From: Streptomyces sp. M41(2017) | GTDB taxonomy: Bacteria > Actinomycetota > Actinomycetes > Streptomycetales > Streptomycetaceae | Length of the DNA stretch: 64,000 nt | NCBI RefSeq assembly: GCF_002078175.1 | Contig: NZ_MWFK01000001.1 | Location: 806,001-870,000 of the forward strand | Direction of reading: 5' to 3' | Shown here: positions 25,270 through 33,834 of the stretch, piece by piece | Layout of the letters: the number at the start of each line of letters is the position of its first letter | Position numbering within the stretch: the first letter of the stretch is position 1 | The notes under the pieces: model-generated | Database searches by the model: none | The model's input: the letters and a program-made list of their open reading frames with translations, nothing else | Told to the model about the DNA's origin: nothing | Program-made: the position numbers and the translations under genes

Positions 25270-28200
25270 GTGCGGCTCCGGCGGGCGAAGGGCACGACCG
25301 CACTCGCGTTCGCCGTGGTCGCGAGCGCTCTCGGAACGGCTCCCGTCGCCGTCGCGGCGCCGCCCGACGCAGGTCCCGCGGCCTCCGCGGACGACGCCGG
25401 GTCCACCGCCGGCGGTGTGCCCTCCGTGTGGCCGCGTCCGCAGTCGCTGCGCGCGAAGGGTTCCCCGGTCACCGTCCCCGACGAGGTCGTCCTGGTCACC
25501 GGTCCGGCGGGCGCGACGGCGGCCCCGTACGCCCCCGGCACACCCCACACTCCGTACGCGCCCGGCGTCACCACCGACCGGAACGCGACGGCTTCCCCGG
25601 CCGCCCCCGGCACCTCCGACGGCACCCCCGACCCGTACGCCGTCGAGGCGTTGCGCTCGGTTCTGCGCGAGGCGGGCGCCCGGCGGATCGGCACGGCGCG
25701 CGAGGGCGACGCCCTTCCGGCGCACGCCCTGGTGGTACGGCTGGGCACGGAAGCGGCGGGCAGCGGGCGGTGGGGCGCGAACGGCGTCCCCGGCGCCGGT
25801 CCGAGCGCCCTTGAGCGTGCCCTCACCGCGCTCGGCGCCGCCCCGCGCGCGGACCTCCCCACCGGGGGCTACCGGCTGGCCGTGGGCCGGGTCGACGGCC
25901 GCGACACCCTCGCGCTCGCGGGCGTCGGCGAGGACGGCCTGTTCCACGCGGTCCAGACGCTCCGTCAGCTCGTGCGCACGGACGGCAGGATCGCCGGGGC
26001 CGTGGTCCGGGACTGGCCCGGCACCGGTGTACGCGGCACCACCGAGGGTTTCTACGGCAGCCCGTGGACCACCGAACAGCGCCTGGCGCAGCTCGACTTC
26101 ATGGGGCGGACCAAGCAGAACCGGTACGTCTACGCCCCGGGCGACGACCTCTACCGGCAGGAGCGCTGGCGTGAGCCGTACCCGGCCGCGCAGCGCGCGC
26201 ACTTCCGGGACCTGGCCGAGCGGGCTCGGCGCAACCACGTGACGCCGGCGTGGACGGTGGCCCCGGGGCAGGCGATGTGCTTCTCCTCGGACGCCGACGT
26301 GTCGGCCCTCACCCGCAAGCTCGACGCCATGTGGGCGCTCGGATTCCGGGCGTTCCAGCTCCAGTTCCAGGACGTCAGCTACACCGAGTGGCACTGCGGG
26401 GCGGACGCGGACACCTTCGGTTCGGGCCCCGCGGCGGCGGCACGGGCACAGGCACGGGTGGCCAACGCCGTGGCCCGGCACCTCGCCGCCCGCCACCCGG
26501 ACGTGGCCCCGCTGTCCCTGATGCCGACGGAGTACTACGAGGACGGCTCGACGGACTACCGGCGCCTGCTGGCGGGCGCCCTGACCGAGGGCGTCGAGGT
26601 CGCCTGGACGGGCGTCGGGGTCGTACCGAAGACGATCACGGGCGGCGAACTGGCGCGCACCCGCGAGGTGTTCGGCGGTCACCGGCTCGTCACCATGGAC
26701 AACTACCCGGTCAACGACTACGCCCAGGACCGGGTGTTCCTGGGCCCCTACGAGGGGCGCGAGCCCGCGGTCGCGACGGGCTCGGCGGCGCTGCTGGCGA
26801 ACGCTATGCCCCAGGCCGAGGCCTCCCGCATCCCGCTGTTCACCGCGGCCGACTACGCGTGGAACCCGCGGGACTACCGCCCGCAGGAGTCCTGGAAGGC
26901 CGCGATCGAGGACCTCGCGGACGGGGACGCGCGGCGGGCCGGCGCGCTGCGCGCGCTGGCCGGGAACGAGGCCTCGTCCGTCCTGGGCGGCGAGGAGTCG
27001 GCGTATCTGCGCCCGCTCATCGCGGCGTTCTGGCAGGCGCGGACGACGACGGACCGGTCCGCGAACGCGACGGCGGCCGAGCGGCTGCGTGCCGCGTTCA
27101 CCGTGATGCGCGAGACCCCGAAGCGGCTCGCCGGACGCCCCGTAGCCGCCGAAGTGAAGCCCTGGACGGCGCAGTTGGCCCGGTACGGGGAGGCCGGCGA
27201 GACGGCCGTCGACCTGTCCGCAGCACAGGAGCGAGGGGACGCGACGGCCGCCTGGACGGCCTACCGCACCCTGGAGCGGCTGCGCACCGAACTCGCGGCG
27301 AGCGGGGTGACGGTCGGCAAGGGCGTGCTCGACCCGTTCCTGACGAAGGCCCGCTCCGCGTACCAGCGGTGGGCCGGGCTCGACAACGACCCGTCGGCCC
27401 GGCCCGGCGGACGGACGAAGCCCGGCGGGACGGCGGACGGGACGACGCCGAAGGGCGACGGCCGGACGGACACCGGCGGCGGCACCCGGGACGACTCCGG
27501 TCACGCGCGGGACGACGCGCCCCGGCACGACGGCGGACAGCAGGACGGCGGAGCGCGCGAGGAGGCCGATCCCCGCACCCTCACCCTTCCGCACCCCCGG
27601 ACACTGACCGCCGTGAGCGTGCTCACCGACCCCGCCGCCACGGGATCCGTCGAGGCGCACGTGCCCGGCGAGGGCTGGCGGCGCCTCGGCCCGCTGACGG
27701 CCGGCGGCGCGACGGAGATCCACACGCCGGACGTGCGCACGGACGCGCTCCGGGTCAGCGGGCCCACCCGCGACCAGGTCCGGCATCTCGTGCCGTGGTT
27801 CGCCGACTCCCCCGCCGCCGCCCTGGAGTTGACCCGCTCGACGGCGGACGCGGAGATCGGCGGCAGCCTGCGGGTGACGGCCCGGATCACCTCGCTGCGC
27901 CCCTCCGACGTCCGCGGCGAACTGACCGCGAAGGCCCCCAAGGGCATCCGGGTCGAGGTGCGGCGCAGTTCCGCGACGCTCCCGCGCGGCGCGGTCGTCG
28001 ACACCCCGGTCGAGGTCACGGTCGCGCCGGGCACCCCGTCGGGCACGTACGAGGTGCCGGTGACCTTCGGCTCCGAGACCCGCACCCTGACCGTCCGGGC
28101 CTTCCCCCGCACGGCGGGCCCCGACCTGGCGCGCACCGGCACGGCCTCCTCGTCCGGCGACGAGACCGCCGACTTCCCCGCCTCGGCGGCCAACGACGGT

Positions 28201-28542
28201 GATCCGGGGACGCGTTGGTCCTCCCCCGTCGAGGACGGCGCCTGGTGGCAGGTGCGCCTGGCCGGATCCGCCCGCCTCGGCCGCCTCACCCTGCACTGGC
28301 AGGACGCCCACCCCTCCGCCTACCGGGTCCAGGTCTCCGCCGACGGCCGCGTCTGGCGCACGGCGGCCACCGCGACGGACAGCCGGGGCGGCCGGGAGGA
28401 GGTCCGCTTCGACGAACGCGATGCGCGCTACCTGCGCGTCCAGGGCGTCAAGCGCGCGACCAAGTACGGGTATTCGTTGTGGTCGGTGGGGGTTTACGCG
28501 GTCGCGGAGACGTCCTCCGGAGAGGACTCCCCCTCGGAGTGA
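25270..28542 (+). CDS. Secreted GH84-like beta-N-acetylglucosaminidase homologue with altered active site
   Basis: A 1090-residue exported protein. A Sec signal is at about 1-30. An N-terminal GH84-type beta/alpha domain (about 45-250) precedes the barrel: RGTTEGFYGSPW near 256, and the strand FQLQFQDVSY at 362-371. The next elements, MDNYPVNDYAQDRVFLGPYEGR, agree with the family. Where GH84 enzymes carry the catalytic Asp-Asp pair, this protein has Gln367-Asp368, and the substrate-binding Lys of YxYAPKDD is Gly291. After the helical part come a D/G/R-rich linker (about 715-770), an NEW3-like beta domain (about 860-945) and an F5/8-type C carbohydrate-binding domain (about 950-1080). GTG 25270 has GAGGGGG upstream. 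Activity and substrate are uncertain. Confidence 0.85.
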   Translation: MRLRRAKGTTALAFAVVASALGTAPVAVAAPPDAGPAASADDAGSTAGGVPSVWPRPQSLRAKGSPVTVPDEVVLVTGPAGATAAPYAPGTPHTPYAPGVTTDRNATASPAAPGTSDGTPDPYAVEALRSVLREAGARRIGTAREGDALPAHALVVRLGTEAAGSGRWGANGVPGAGPSALERALTALGAAPRADLPTGGYRLAVGRVDGRDTLALAGVGEDGLFHAVQTLRQLVRTDGRIAGAVVRDWPGTGVRGTTEGFYGSPWTTEQRLAQLDFMGRTKQNRYVYAPGDDLYRQERWREPYPAAQRAHFRDLAERARRNHVTPAWTVAPGQAMCFSSDADVSALTRKLDAMWALGFRAFQLQFQDVSYTEWHCGADADTFGSGPAAAARAQARVANAVARHLAARHPDVAPLSLMPTEYYEDGSTDYRRLLAGALTEGVEVAWTGVGVVPKTITGGELARTREVFGGHRLVTMDNYPVNDYAQDRVFLGPYEGREPAVATGSAALLANAMPQAEASRIPLFTAADYAWNPRDYRPQESWKAAIEDLADGDARRAGALRALAGNEASSVLGGEESAYLRPLIAAFWQARTTTDRSANATAAERLRAAFTVMRETPKRLAGRPVAAEVKPWTAQLARYGEAGETAVDLSAAQERGDATAAWTAYRTLERLRTELAASGVTVGKGVLDPFLTKARSAYQRWAGLDNDPSARPGGRTKPGGTADGTTPKGDGRTDTGGGTRDDSGHARDDAPRHDGGQQDGGAREEADPRTLTLPHPRTLTAVSVLTDPAATGSVEAHVPGEGWRRLGPLTAGGATEIHTPDVRTDALRVSGPTRDQVRHLVPWFADSPAAALELTRSTADAEIGGSLRVTARITSLRPSDVRGELTAKAPKGIRVEVRRSSATLPRGAVVDTPVEVTVAPGTPSGTYEVPVTFGSETRTLTVRAFPRTAGPDLARTGTASSSGDETADFPASAANDGDPGTRWSSPVEDGAWWQVRLAGSARLGRLTLHWQDAHPSAYRVQVSADGRVWRTAATATDSRGGREEVRFDERDARYLRVQGVKRATKYGYSLWSVGVYAVAETSSGEDSPSE

Positions 28543-28567
28543 ACCGAAGTCCCCGCAGGGTTCGATA
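28541..28567 (+). promoter_or_regulatory. Candidate ECF promoter giving a leaderless sigma-factor transcript
   Basis: GAACC (28541-28545), a 17-base spacer, then CGATA (28563-28567) fits the ECF promoter layout. Transcription would start near 28574-28576, at the GTG of the sigma gene, which has no ribosome-binding site. The -35 element overlaps the stop codon of the preceding gene. This suggests autoregulation and a leaderless message. Confidence 0.4.
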
Positions 28568-28575
28568 GACGGGGT

Positions 28576-29184
28576 GTGAGACTGTTCCGCCCCATGAGGG
28601 GCCACCGGGAGGACGACACGGACGCGGCGCTGCTGCGGGCCGTCTCGGACGGGGACTCGGCGGCGATGGCCGCACTGTACGACCGGCACGCGGGCTGGCT
28701 GCACACGCGACTGAGCCGCCGGTGCGCTGACCCCGAGGTGGTGCGCGAGGTGTTGCAGGACACGTTCGTGACCGTCTGGCGGTCGGCCGGCACCCACCGG
28801 GGTGCGGAGGCCGGCGGCTGGCTGTGGACGATCGCGGCTCGACGCCTCGTGGACGCCCGACGGGCGCAGGAGCGGGCCGCACGCGTCGAGTACATGGTGC
28901 CGACGCCCGCGCCGTCCGCCGAGGACCGCGTGCTGGCGGAGCTGGAGCACGGGGACGTGGGCGCCGCTCTCGACCGCATCTCACCCGAGCTGCGCGAGGT
29001 GCTGCGGGCGACGGTCATCGACGGGCTGACCACGCGGGAGACCGCCGCCCTCCTCGGTATTCCGGAGGGGACGGTCAAGACACGAGCCATGCGCGCGCGT
29101 GCCGAACTCCGCGCGGCTCTCGCCCTACTGGACCCGTCGCGCACCCTCCGTCTGCATCCGTCTCCACTGGGAGGCCCGGCATGA
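28576..29184 (+). CDS. ECF sigma factor, first gene of a five-gene ABC-transporter operon
   Basis: A 202-residue sigma-70 family factor. Region 2 covers about 18-90 (ALYDRHAGWLHTRLSRRC, then VREVLQDTFVTVWRSAG and GGWLWTIAARRLVDARRAQ). Region 4 covers about 125-180 (ISPELREVLRATVIDGLTTRE, then TAALLGIPEGTVKTRAMRARAEL). No C-terminal extra domain follows. GTG 28576 lacks a ribosome-binding site but lies where a predicted ECF promoter would start the transcript. An ATG at 28594 is an alternative start. Its TGA overlaps the next gene's ATG (ATGA), which encodes the likely anti-sigma factor. Confidence 0.87.
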   Translation: MRLFRPMRGHREDDTDAALLRAVSDGDSAAMAALYDRHAGWLHTRLSRRCADPEVVREVLQDTFVTVWRSAGTHRGAEAGGWLWTIAARRLVDARRAQERAARVEYMVPTPAPSAEDRVLAELEHGDVGAALDRISPELREVLRATVIDGLTTRETAALLGIPEGTVKTRAMRARAELRAALALLDPSRTLRLHPSPLGGPA

Positions 29185-30080
29185 CCGGCTGGCACGCCCC
29201 GGACGATCTCGTCACCCGCTACACGGACGGAACCCTCGCGGAAACCGACGCCTGGTCGCTGGAAAGGCATCTGGAACGCTGCGACCCCTGCGCCGCACGG
29301 GTCTCGCACGCGGCCCGGGCGGGCGCGGCTGGGGTGGTCCTGGCGGAGATACGGGACGCGCTCATGGACGTGGTCCTCACATCGGCCCCGGTGCCGAAAC
29401 CGGTCCCGATGGTGCCGGGACCGCGCTGGGGCGCCGGGCGGCGGCTCGCGCGGATCGCCTGGGCCGCCGGGCCGGCTCTGCGCGGCTCCTGGGTCGGCGC
29501 CCTGGCGCTGGTCGTCCTGGCGGCGGTCGCGCTCGCCCACGGAGGCGGATGGGCGGGGACGCGGCCGTTGCTGCTGGCCGTGGCGCCCGTCATCCCCGTG
29601 GCCGGGGTCGCCCTCTCCTACGGACGGCACGCGGATCCGTTGCACGAGATCGTCGCGGCGACCCCGTCCGGGGGTCTGCGGCTCCTGCTCACCCGCACGG
29701 CAGCCGTGCTCGCGGTCAGCCTTCCGTCGCTGACGACGGTGGAGCTGCTGCTTCCGCCCTTCGGACCGCAGTCGCCGACCGGGCCGGCCGCGGCCACCTG
29801 GCTGCTGCCGGGACTGGCCCTGACACTGGCCTCTCTCGTGCTCACCGGCTACCTGGGCTGCCGTGCCGCGACAGCGGTGGTCGGCGGCGGCTGGCTGCTC
29901 GCCGTAGCGGCACCTCTCCTCTCATCCGACGGGACCGCCCTGACGGCCCGGCTCACGGATCAGCTGTCCCTCTACTTCACCGGAGCGGCGCCGCAGGGAG
30001 GGTGGGCGGCGGCAATCGCGCTCTGCGCCCTGTTCCTGGCCGTGCGCCACGAGGCCTACGACCGTCTGGAGACCATGTGA
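29181..30080 (+). CDS. Zinc-finger (ZAS-type) anti-sigma factor with a multi-pass membrane domain
   Basis: A 299-residue protein. The N-terminal 45 residues carry the anti-sigma zinc motif H30-x3-C34-x2-C37 (LERHLERCDPCAARV) preceded by YTDGTLAETDAWSLERH. A linker to about residue 95 is followed by about six transmembrane helices. The usual ZAS anti-sigma factor has none or one helix, so the membrane domain is unusually large and could itself sense the membrane or work with the transporter encoded next. The start overlaps the sigma-factor stop by four bases, and its own stop overlaps the ATPase start by four bases, so it is translated in step with both. Confidence 0.82.
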   Translation: MTGWHAPDDLVTRYTDGTLAETDAWSLERHLERCDPCAARVSHAARAGAAGVVLAEIRDALMDVVLTSAPVPKPVPMVPGPRWGAGRRLARIAWAAGPALRGSWVGALALVVLAAVALAHGGGWAGTRPLLLAVAPVIPVAGVALSYGRHADPLHEIVAATPSGGLRLLLTRTAAVLAVSLPSLTTVELLLPPFGPQSPTGPAAATWLLPGLALTLASLVLTGYLGCRAATAVVGGGWLLAVAAPLLSSDGTALTARLTDQLSLYFTGAAPQGGWAAAIALCALFLAVRHEAYDRLETM

Positions 30081-30880
30081 ACACCCCTGACGCGGACGGA
30101 TCGCGGAGCACCGGGATACGCGTCTGCGGGCTGACCGTCCGCCACCGGCGAACGACCGCGCTGGACGCCGTCGACCTCGATTTCCATCCCGGCGTTCACG
30201 GACTGCTCGGGCCGAACGGCGCCGGAAAGACCTCGCTCATCCGCGTCCTCGCCACGGTCGCGGCACCCTCGGCCGGCCGGCTGGAGATGTTCGGCAGGAG
30301 CCTCGATGACCGTGCGGCGCGCACCGCGGTCCGCCGGAAACTCGGATACCTGCCGCAGGATTTCGGCTACTACCCGGGATTCACCGTGCGCGAGTTCGTC
30401 GCCTACATGGCCTGGTTGAAGGAAGTCCCGCCCCCGGCCGTCGCGCCGGCGGTCGAGAAGGCCGTGCGCCGGGTCGGACTCGCCGACCGTCTCGACGCGA
30501 AGGTCAAGACGCTGTCGGGTGGGATGGTCCGCCGCGTCGGCATCGCCCAGGCCATCGTGAACGACCCCCGCGTCCTGCTCCTCGACGAGCCCACCGCGGG
30601 TCTCGACCCCGAGCAGCGTGTCGAGTTCCGGGCCCTGCTACGGGAGCTGGGCCGGACCGCCACCGTGATCGTCTCCACGCATCTCGTCGAGGACGTGGCA
30701 GCGGCCTGTACGGACGTGACCCTGATCGAGGCCGGGCACGTCGCCTACCGCGGTACGCCTTCCTCTCTCGCCGCTCTCGGCGCGAAGGGCCACGAAACCG
30801 ACGGAAACGCCATCGAGCGCGGCTACACCGCCGCCCTGCGCGGCCACCGCGCTGCGACAGCGGCGGGGGCCGGCCGATGA
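30077..30880 (+). CDS. ABC transporter ATP-binding protein
   Basis: A 267-residue nucleotide-binding subunit of the exporter-like (CcmA/DrrA) type. Walker A is GPNGAGKTS near residue 46, the Q-loop LGYLPQDFGYY near 90, the signature LSGGMVRR near 148, and Walker B with its D-loop LLLDEPTAGLD near 170, followed by the switch His in VSTHLVED. After the ATPase core there is a short C-terminal region. The GTG start overlaps the anti-sigma stop (GTGA) and the end overlaps the next gene (ATGA). It should energise the two membrane proteins that follow. Substrate unknown. Confidence 0.92.
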   Translation: MNTPDADGSRSTGIRVCGLTVRHRRTTALDAVDLDFHPGVHGLLGPNGAGKTSLIRVLATVAAPSAGRLEMFGRSLDDRAARTAVRRKLGYLPQDFGYYPGFTVREFVAYMAWLKEVPPPAVAPAVEKAVRRVGLADRLDAKVKTLSGGMVRRVGIAQAIVNDPRVLLLDEPTAGLDPEQRVEFRALLRELGRTATVIVSTHLVEDVAAACTDVTLIEAGHVAYRGTPSSLAALGAKGHETDGNAIERGYTAALRGHRAATAAGAGR

Positions 30881-32271
30881 ACGTGCGTGTCCGTCCGCGG
30901 CCGGGCCGCACGGCCCCGTCGTCCGACTCCGACTTCCCCGTTCCCCGTTCCGCGCCGCATCCGTTCGGTGTCGAGTCGAGGCGCGGTTTCGCACCCTGGG
31001 CGGCCGTCGGTCTCCTGCTTGCCCTCGCCTGGGCCCTGGCCGCCAAAGCGGACCAGTGGCAGGGAAGTTGGGGCAACGCGACGGAGACGGCGACCTCCGC
31101 GGCCGCGATGATCGGTGTGCCCTTCGCACTCGCCGCCGGCGCCTGGCAGGGCGGCAGGGAGCGCCGACTGCGGATGACGGAGCTGCGCTCCTCGTCGGCC
31201 CGCAGTCGCCCCGTCCAGTTCCTGGTCGCCGCTCTGCCGCTCGCAGGCCTTCTGGCCCTGGCCTACCTGGTCGCGGTCGTCGGGGTCCTGGCCGCCTGCG
31301 CGCCGTACGCGTCGGCGGGCGGCCCGGCGCCGACCGCGTACGCCGGGACGGCGGTGTCGCTGGCGGCCTGTGCCGTCCTCGGTCATGTGGCCGGACGCGT
31401 CGTCTCCTTCCGGTTGACCGCTCCCCTTCTCGCGATCGGCGGATATGTCGTCGAGGGTGCCCTGGGCACGCAGCAGTCGGACCTCAGCTACCTCGCGTTC
31501 TGCCTGGTCCGGGTCTCGGGTGACGACAAGATCGCGGTCTGGTGGTACCCCCTGGTCGCCGCCCTGTGGGCCGGCGGGCTCGCGGCCGCCGCGGTCGTGG
31601 CCGTGGCCGGGCACCGTCGCGTCGCAGCGTTGCTGCCCCTGGCGGCCGCGCTCGGAGCGGCCACCCTGCTGGTCCAGACGGGCGACGGCCTGCTGCGCGA
31701 CAACCCGCTCGCCCGACGCCAGGTCTGCGACACGTCGACCGTCCCGGACATCTGCGTCAACGGCACACGCCCGGGCATGCTGCCGGAGGTGAAGCGGGCC
31801 CTGTCCGGACTCACCGACCGTCTTGCAGGCGTACGCAACCTCCCGGTCCGCTACGAGGACCTCGGTCGCCGCCCGCGCGATGACGAGGCGGAGCTGCCGT
31901 CCCTCGCCCCGATCGGCTGGAGCGTCGTGCGCGGCAGGCTGACCGATCCCTCGCGCTACGCGCGGGAAGCCGCCTGGACGCTCCTCCGCCCTGGGTGCGA
32001 CGAACCGCCCGCACGTCCCGTCGCAGTCACGGACGAGGCCGTCCTGCGCTGGCTGGCACCCGATACCGGATCCGAAGCGGCGCGCGCGGACCAGGTGGCG
32101 CGGGCCAGGAAGGACGGTGACAGGGATCGGCTGGCGACGTACCGGGCGGAGGACCGCGCGTATGCGCGCCTCGCCGCCATGACCGACGGCGAACGCCGTT
32201 CCTGGCTCGGCCGCTACTTCGCCACCGCGGGTCGGTGCGCCCCCGAGCCGAACGAGGTTCCGTCACTGTGA
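30877..32271 (+). CDS. ABC transporter membrane subunit with a cysteine-containing outer domain
   Basis: A 464-residue protein. After about 45 cytoplasmic residues there are about six to seven hydrophobic helices up to residue about 275. The last 190 residues are soluble, begin at a run (QVCDTSTVPDICVNG) with two cysteines, and contain two further cysteines (RPGCDEP and GRCAPEP), so two disulphides outside the membrane are plausible. Sequence here is rich in Arg and Asp and contains no motif I know. Its place directly after the ATPase gene marks it as a permease subunit. Start and stop overlap the neighbours by four bases each. Confidence 0.72.
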   Translation: MNVRVRPRPGRTAPSSDSDFPVPRSAPHPFGVESRRGFAPWAAVGLLLALAWALAAKADQWQGSWGNATETATSAAAMIGVPFALAAGAWQGGRERRLRMTELRSSSARSRPVQFLVAALPLAGLLALAYLVAVVGVLAACAPYASAGGPAPTAYAGTAVSLAACAVLGHVAGRVVSFRLTAPLLAIGGYVVEGALGTQQSDLSYLAFCLVRVSGDDKIAVWWYPLVAALWAGGLAAAAVVAVAGHRRVAALLPLAAALGAATLLVQTGDGLLRDNPLARRQVCDTSTVPDICVNGTRPGMLPEVKRALSGLTDRLAGVRNLPVRYEDLGRRPRDDEAELPSLAPIGWSVVRGRLTDPSRYAREAAWTLLRPGCDEPPARPVAVTDEAVLRWLAPDTGSEAARADQVARARKDGDRDRLATYRAEDRAYARLAAMTDGERRSWLGRYFATAGRCAPEPNEVPSL

Positions 32272-32909
32272 GAACCCCTCGCCCGCTCCCCGCTCACCGG
32301 GTCGGTGCCCGCCCCCTCGCCCTCTACGTCCGCTCCCGGGGCATCCCGACGACCCTTGCGATCCTGGCCGGCGCCGCGCTGCTCACCGCATGGGCGGCGA
32401 ACCGCCCCGACGCCTACCTCGACCCCTATCGCAGGGTTCCCCTGATCGCGCTCGCCCCCCTGCTGGCGTCGGCGGCTGTCGTCGGGGGGCTGCACACGCA
32501 CTCGCCCGAACTCGACTCGACCGCCGTTCGGCCCTGGTGGCCGCGGCGGCTGGGCCACCTGCTGGCCCTGAGCTCGGTCGCGGCGCTGCTGCTGGCGCTC
32601 GCCGTGCCCGGCCACTCCCAGGAGTTCGGCGCGGCAGCGATGGTCCGCAACACCTTGGGGGGCATCGGCATCACGACGGTCGCCGCGACCGTGCTGGGCG
32701 CCCGCCTGAGCTGGATGCCCACCACGCTCTACTTCAGCGCCGTGTACCTGTCTGCGTCCTCACCCCGTGTGAGTAACGCGACAGTCCTGTCCTGGTCCAT
32801 GCAACCGGGCCCACAGCGCGGCGCCTGGCTCGTGGGCCTCGCGCTCTTCGTGGCCGGCTCTGCACTCTGCGCGACGCTCGGTGCCCGACCGGAGGGATCC
32901 CGCGTGTAG
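32268..32909 (+). CDS. Second membrane subunit of the same ABC transporter
   Basis: A 213-residue protein with about six hydrophobic helices (for example PTTLAILAGAALLTAWAA, LIALAPLLASAAVVGGL, LLALSSVAALLLALAVP and a last helix near GAWLVGLALFVAGSALCATLG in two stretches). It has no soluble domain of note. GTG 32268 overlaps the preceding stop (GTGA). It closes the five-gene operon; beyond it lies a convergent gene. I assign it as permease subunit from position and hydrophobicity only. Confidence 0.7.
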   Translation: MRTPRPLPAHRVGARPLALYVRSRGIPTTLAILAGAALLTAWAANRPDAYLDPYRRVPLIALAPLLASAAVVGGLHTHSPELDSTAVRPWWPRRLGHLLALSSVAALLLALAVPGHSQEFGAAAMVRNTLGGIGITTVAATVLGARLSWMPTTLYFSAVYLSASSPRVSNATVLSWSMQPGPQRGAWLVGLALFVAGSALCATLGARPEGSRV

Positions 32910-33012
32910 ACGCCTTCAGGTCCCCGGAAGGCACACCGGACCCCCGGCGGGCCGGGTGGGCTCAGGTGCCCCCGGCCCACCGGGCGGCGTGCCGCACAGG
33001 CTGTGCCAACGC

Positions 33013-33053
33013 AAAAGCCCGGATCGTCAGGCTGAAATGCCGTCGATCCGGGC
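33013..33053 (-). terminator. Rho-independent terminator overlapping the HNH gene stop
   Basis: On the minus strand, arms GCCCGGATCG (33053-33044) and CGATCCGGGC (33026-33017) are followed by TTTT (33016-33013). The stop codon of the HNH gene is inside the 17-base loop. A true U-tract is unusual among the terminators of this window. Confidence 0.8.
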
Positions 33054-33563
33054 CATCGCGTCGTCCGCGCCGTAAGGCTGCAGGTAGGGCATCCAGCGCG
33101 GATCCCTGTGCCCGGTTCCGATGATGCGCCAGGCGAGCCCCGTCGGCGGGGCGGGTTTGTGGCGCAGACGCCAGCCGATCTCGACCAGGTGGCGGTCGGC
33201 CTTGGTGTGGTTGCAGCGGCGGCAGGACGCCACCACGTTGTCCCAGGCGTGCTGACCCCCGCGGGAGCGCGGGATGACGTGGTCGACGCTGGTTGCGACG
33301 CCACCGCAGTACATGCACCGGCCGCCGTCACGGGCGAACAGAGCTCGCCTGGTCAGCGGGACGGGCCCTCGGTAGGGAACCCGTACGAACCTCTTCAGCC
33401 GGACCACGCTGGGTGCGGGGACAGTAACGGTCGCGCTGTGCAGGAAGGCGCCGGATTCCTCGAGGGAGACGGCTTTGTTCTCCAGGACGAGGACGAGCGC
33501 GCGGCGGAGCGGTACGACGCCGAGCGGCTCGTACGACGCGTTGAGAACCAGGACGTGCGGCAC
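33027..33563 (-). CDS. HNH endonuclease
   Basis: A 178-residue nuclease-fold protein. The HNH/ββα-metal site is complete: C83-x2-C86 (MYCG), D94-H95 (SVDHVIPRSRGG), the Asn in WDNVV, and C114-x2-C117-N118-H (SCRRCNHTKAD). The two CxxC pairs hold a structural zinc. The N-terminal 60 residues (VLNASYEPLGVVPLRRALVLVL) are characteristic of a widespread actinobacterial HNH family whose role is not established; phage defence or DNA repair are guesses. GTG 33563 has AAGGAGG five bases upstream, a strong reason to prefer it over upstream in-frame starts. It is divergent from the MscS gene. Confidence 0.88.
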   Translation of the reverse strand: MPHVLVLNASYEPLGVVPLRRALVLVLENKAVSLEESGAFLHSATVTVPAPSVVRLKRFVRVPYRGPVPLTRRALFARDGGRCMYCGGVATSVDHVIPRSRGGQHAWDNVVASCRRCNHTKADRHLVEIGWRLRHKPAPPTGLAWRIIGTGHRDPRWMPYLQPYGADDAMARIDGISA

Positions 33564-33834
33564 GGATGCCTCCTTGTACGCCGGCGGCGCGTGGCTCGCG
33601 CCGGGACGATCTGTAGCCAGTCTCTCCTCATGCCTGGTGGAAGCGCCACCATGTCCCGGTAACGGGCTGGGAGTGTTTTCGACCACACCCCCTGCATCCC
33701 CAGGTGAGCACCGTCTCTCCCCCGCTGAACACAACGATCCACACACGATGCCCCGTTAGTGTGGTGGTTCTGCCCGAACGGCGCCTCTTATGTCCCCGGC
33801 CGTGGGCGGACCGCTACGCCTGGAGGTACCTGCC

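Noticed and set aside
30077..32909. Lantibiotic or other biosynthetic cluster
   Set aside because: There are ABC genes and a sigma factor but no biosynthetic enzyme or precursor gene.
33564..33746. Longer HNH protein starting upstream
   Set aside because: GTG 33563 has a near-perfect ribosome-binding site and matches the family N-terminus; the extra 61 residues have no such support.
33739..33764. CCACAC/GTGTGG dyad between HNH and MscS genes
   Set aside because: Short arms with a 14-base spacer; likely by chance in this composition.
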